Shown here piece after piece: positions 51,358 to 53,276 of a stretch of DNA of 53,276 bases. The stretch's first letter is position 1, and each line of letters opens with the position of its first letter. The notes under the pieces were generated by a model. That model did no database searches. It had not been told where the DNA came from and was given only the letters and a program-made list of their open reading frames with translations. The DNA is from Acidobacteriaceae bacterium (GTDB taxonomy: Bacteria > Acidobacteriota > Terriglobia > Terriglobales > Acidobacteriaceae), in the NCBI GenBank assembly GCA_003152695.1, contig PMAT01000119.1:4222-57497 (forward strand), written 5' to 3'. Position numbers and translations under genes: made by a program.

Positions 51358-51939
51358 ATGTGGAAGTCATCGCGAAGCGGAGATGAAGTCTCGACGCCAG
51401 ACAAAGAGACGAGTGCGCCCTCCTCTAAATCAATTCCGACTGCGAGTGCGCCATCGTCCGCGGCTGAAGCTCTGCGTAGCCACAGCGTGCAAAGCCACCC
51501 TACCACCTTCGTTGGAAAGTTGCTGGTGGTGAAAGGCGAACTTTCGGGCAATGAAGCCTTGGTTGTGGACGGCGAAGTGGAGGGCTCGATCACGCTGCAC
51601 GGTCAGCGCCTGACGGTCCGTCCCAATGGCCGCATACGCGGCAATATCGAGGCCCGCCATGTGATTCTGCAAGGGCGGGTGGAAGGTGACATCCAGGCCA
51701 GCGATCGCGTCGAATTGTTTAGAAGCGCGTCCTTTACAGGCGACATGTCGACCGCGCGGATTTCGATCGAAGAGGGTGCCTTCTTCAAGGGTAAACTTGA
51801 CATCAAGAAGCCGGAAGCTGCCCTAATGATCGCGACGAAACCCCGGGCAACCGCAGCCATTCCGGTGGCTAGCACCTCGCAACAGGGATCGCTTCTCGAA
51901 GGGGCTGCTAAGAAATCGGGCAAAAGTTGGTATAAGTAG
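51358..51939 (+). CDS. Bactofilin (second paralogue)
   Basis: This 193-residue protein has a Ser/Pro/Ala-rich disordered N-terminus (1-48), the bactofilin beta-helix (VGKLLVVKGELSGNEALVVDG, then GSITLHGQRLTVRPNGRIRG, then ASDRVELFRSASFTGDM, then FFKGKLDIKKP; about 50-155) and a Ser/Lys tail. It is about half identical to the bactofilin at 6887 and shares its MWK start. GGGAG lies about 18 nt upstream. Bactofilin polymers scaffold envelope processes. Two paralogues on opposite sides of the island may have been near neighbours before insertion. Confidence 0.92.
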   Translation: MWKSSRSGDEVSTPDKETSAPSSKSIPTASAPSSAAEALRSHSVQSHPTTFVGKLLVVKGELSGNEALVVDGEVEGSITLHGQRLTVRPNGRIRGNIEARHVILQGRVEGDIQASDRVELFRSASFTGDMSTARISIEEGAFFKGKLDIKKPEAALMIATKPRATAAIPVASTSQQGSLLEGAAKKSGKSWYK

Positions 51940-51981
51940 CTGTAATTCACTTGTGCCAAACGATCGTGGCTCTCGAAAACC

Positions 51982-51999
51982 TCGCTTCCTCGGAAGCGA
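51982..51999 (+). terminator. Possible weak terminator hairpin after the bactofilin gene
   Basis: TCGCTTC and GAAGCGA form a 7-bp stem closing a CTCG tetraloop 42 nt after the stop. There is no T-run, so intrinsic termination is doubtful; it may only protect the 3' end. Confidence 0.3.
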
Positions 52000-52282
52000 A
52001 GATGAGTTTCTTGACCATAGGGGTTCAGAAAGCAGCTGTGCGCGGAAATTATGAGGCCGGAAACCAAGCCTTTTCAAAGCGTTTGAGATTTTTGACCACA
52101 AGAGTCGCTTGCATTCGGGATCGCGCTGTGCGTTTTCCTTCTTTTTGTCGCCGTTTTTTATTTGTATGTCGTCCCATTGATAAATTATTAGACTTGTGAA
52201 TATGAAAGCCGAATACAAAGAGGGGCCAGAAGCAAGAGAAAACTTTGAGCGGCTGGCGGGGTGTGCTAGGCGTTTTTTGCCG
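52000..52282. other. Intergenic region between the second bactofilin and a convergent gene
   Basis: AT-richer sequence with no recognisable gene; short frames on both strands are not supported. Confidence 0.3.
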
Positions 52283-52489
52283 TTACTTGCCTTCCTTGGA
52301 CTCGCGCACGATCCGCAGAGCGTTCTGGCTGCTGTCTACAGGCTTGCACTTGTGCACGTTGAACCGCTCCTGAATATCCTCCCTGGCCGCTTCGACCGGC
52401 ATCAGCCCGCAGGAGAACTGCATGTTGCAGTATTCACAGATGCCGAGCAGGGGATGGTCACGCACGATCCGAAGTTTTCTCTTTGCCAC
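52283..52489 (-). CDS. Small Cys-containing (zinc-binding) protein
   Basis: The 68-residue basic protein has GICEYCNMQFSCG, a CxxC pair plus a further Cys and a later HKC, consistent with a single zinc site. It then has AAREDIQERFNVHKCKPVDSSQNALRIVRESKEGK. The start is GTG 52489. I know similar small proteins from this type of genome only as uncharacterised. Confidence 0.6.
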   Translation of the reverse strand: MAKRKLRIVRDHPLLGICEYCNMQFSCGLMPVEAAREDIQERFNVHKCKPVDSSQNALRIVRESKEGK

Positions 52490-52570
52490 GCTCCAAGTTT
52501 ACGCCGTCCGTGCTGGCATTCAATCCCTGTGGAAATCAAATGGCACCACTACCAAATTTCAGGTAGTAGG

Positions 52571-52756
52571 CTAATTGTGTGTTGCTGGAGGGCGTGACTT
52601 CTTCCGCACCTTCTCCGATGCGATTAGTCGGCGCTCCAAGTGAGATTGCGGACGGACGCCACCAATGACACGCTCACACCGCGTTCCAGGAGGAGCGCCA
52701 CACGTGGGGCAGAGCACTTTGAGGGCCTGGGCTTCAACGAGAGGGCCGGATTTCAT
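52571..52756 (-). CDS. Small zinc-finger protein
   Basis: This 61-residue protein contains LCPTCGAPPGTRCE, then a late SHLERRLIASEKVRKK: a CxxC...C...H set that fits one zinc. The PxGxxC...R...SHxxR pattern recalls the short zinc fingers often found in phage and actinobacterial proteins. The start is ATG 52756. It is transcribed in the same direction as the gene at 52283. Role unknown; nucleic-acid binding is plausible. Confidence 0.55.
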   Translation of the reverse strand: MKSGPLVEAQALKVLCPTCGAPPGTRCERVIGGVRPQSHLERRLIASEKVRKKSRPPATHN

Positions 52757-53276
52757 TTCGTTATTGTGGAGGCCGCCGAGTATGGAGTCTGGTCAATTTT
52801 AAACAATCTCTGAAGCTTTTGCTTAGAACTGGTTTCATAAATACCTGATGCCAAGGTTGCCGTCTGGTAAGTACTTCAGAATCAGTGCCATGCATTTCTC
52901 ACAACGGCGCTGCAGCTGTTTATGAAACCACCTCTAGCAGCCTGTGGTGCAAGTTTGGATTCGGAGCAGAACGGGCTGAGGAACCCACAGGCCCACAGGC
53001 GTTATTCGCAAATCAAATCCAGGGCAGCACAGTTTTATGCAGGATCGTCACAGTCAAGGCTTCCGCTGATGATGTGTATTGGTGACCAACCCCATGTTCC
53101 CCCGGGTGAATGAGTCTGGCCGATAATCTTCATGTCAAACCATTCTTCTCGGATGAAAGCGTGGAGGGTGGATTGACGCATGTTGAGCGTCAAGTCGTCG
53201 AAGCTCTGTGAAGGCGCTTCGGCGGACTGAACTCGCAGTGCAGGCATTTCCGGTAGTGTCCTAAACTTGCGTTGAT
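52757..53276. other. Right window edge, mostly unassigned
   Basis: Upstream of the zinc-finger gene no feature is certain. A minus-strand frame open from the window end to 53035 (LNMRQSTLHAFIREEWFDMK, then SPGGTWGWSPIHIIS) looks moderately protein-like and could be the end of a gene starting beyond the window; I could not recognise it. Confidence 0.3.

Overview
The window most resembles a chromosome segment of an Acidobacteriota-type bacterium. This is inferred from gene content: paired half-size EamA proteins, stand-alone bactofilins, small zinc-ribbon proteins and GC-rich coding. No rRNA or intact tRNA is present to confirm it. It falls into a left housekeeping flank, a roughly 40-kb accessory island, and a right flank.

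The left flank (1-9483) holds the 5' end of asnB (running off the window), two half-size DMT transporter subunits, an MacB/FtsX-type permease, a secreted LolA-like protein, RNase R, a bactofilin, a small CxxC protein and the lipid II flippase MurJ. The right flank (about 49.6-53.3 kb) holds the C-terminal remnant of a large helicase, a second bactofilin and small zinc-binding proteins.

The island lies between two copies of a 21-bp identical core (9785-9805 and 49571-49591). Each core sits in a degenerate 3' half of a tRNA-Met(CAU)-like gene. About 105-250 bp before each core is a 54-bp direct repeat (51/54 identical) made of tandem 20-22-bp motifs. This looks like attL/attR of an old tRNA-targeting integrative element. 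No integrase is intact; a second tRNA-3'-half relic (Arg CCG-like), a PRTRC protein E fragment and several broken genes point to repeated insertion and decay.

Island part A (10.8-28.05 kb, + strand) is a DNA-end-processing cluster. It has an ABC/AAA_13-type ATPase with a CxxC hook, SbcD, SbcC, a frameshifted ATPase tail, a DEDDh exonuclease, a dual-specificity phosphatase, and an AddB-like nuclease followed by an AddA-like helicase-nuclease. It ends in a scar where an MRE11-like start is fused out of frame to another gene.

Island part B (29.1-45.2 kb) is the main find. It is a convergent, methyltransferase-free defence locus. The + strand operon encodes a divergent DUF4007-like protein, a small BrxF-like protein, a 1391-aa BrxC/PglY-like ATPase, PglZ, a short BrxL-like AAA protein and a putative EVE-like/PD-(D/E)XK fusion nuclease. 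The - strand operon encodes a ribbon-helix-helix regulator, DUF4007 (SspB-like), a 1174-aa ATPase (SspC-like) and a PAPS-reductase-family protein (SspD/DndC/BrxP-like). The logical reading is single-strand DNA phosphorothioation (SspBCD) marking self, paired with a BREX type 4/SspFGH-like effector. The - operon starts at a perfect 20-bp palindrome overlapping its promoter, with a probably leaderless mRNA. A Mu-type transposon (MuA-like transposase plus MuB/TnsC-like ATPase) and an excisionase-like protein lie between this locus and the right boundary.
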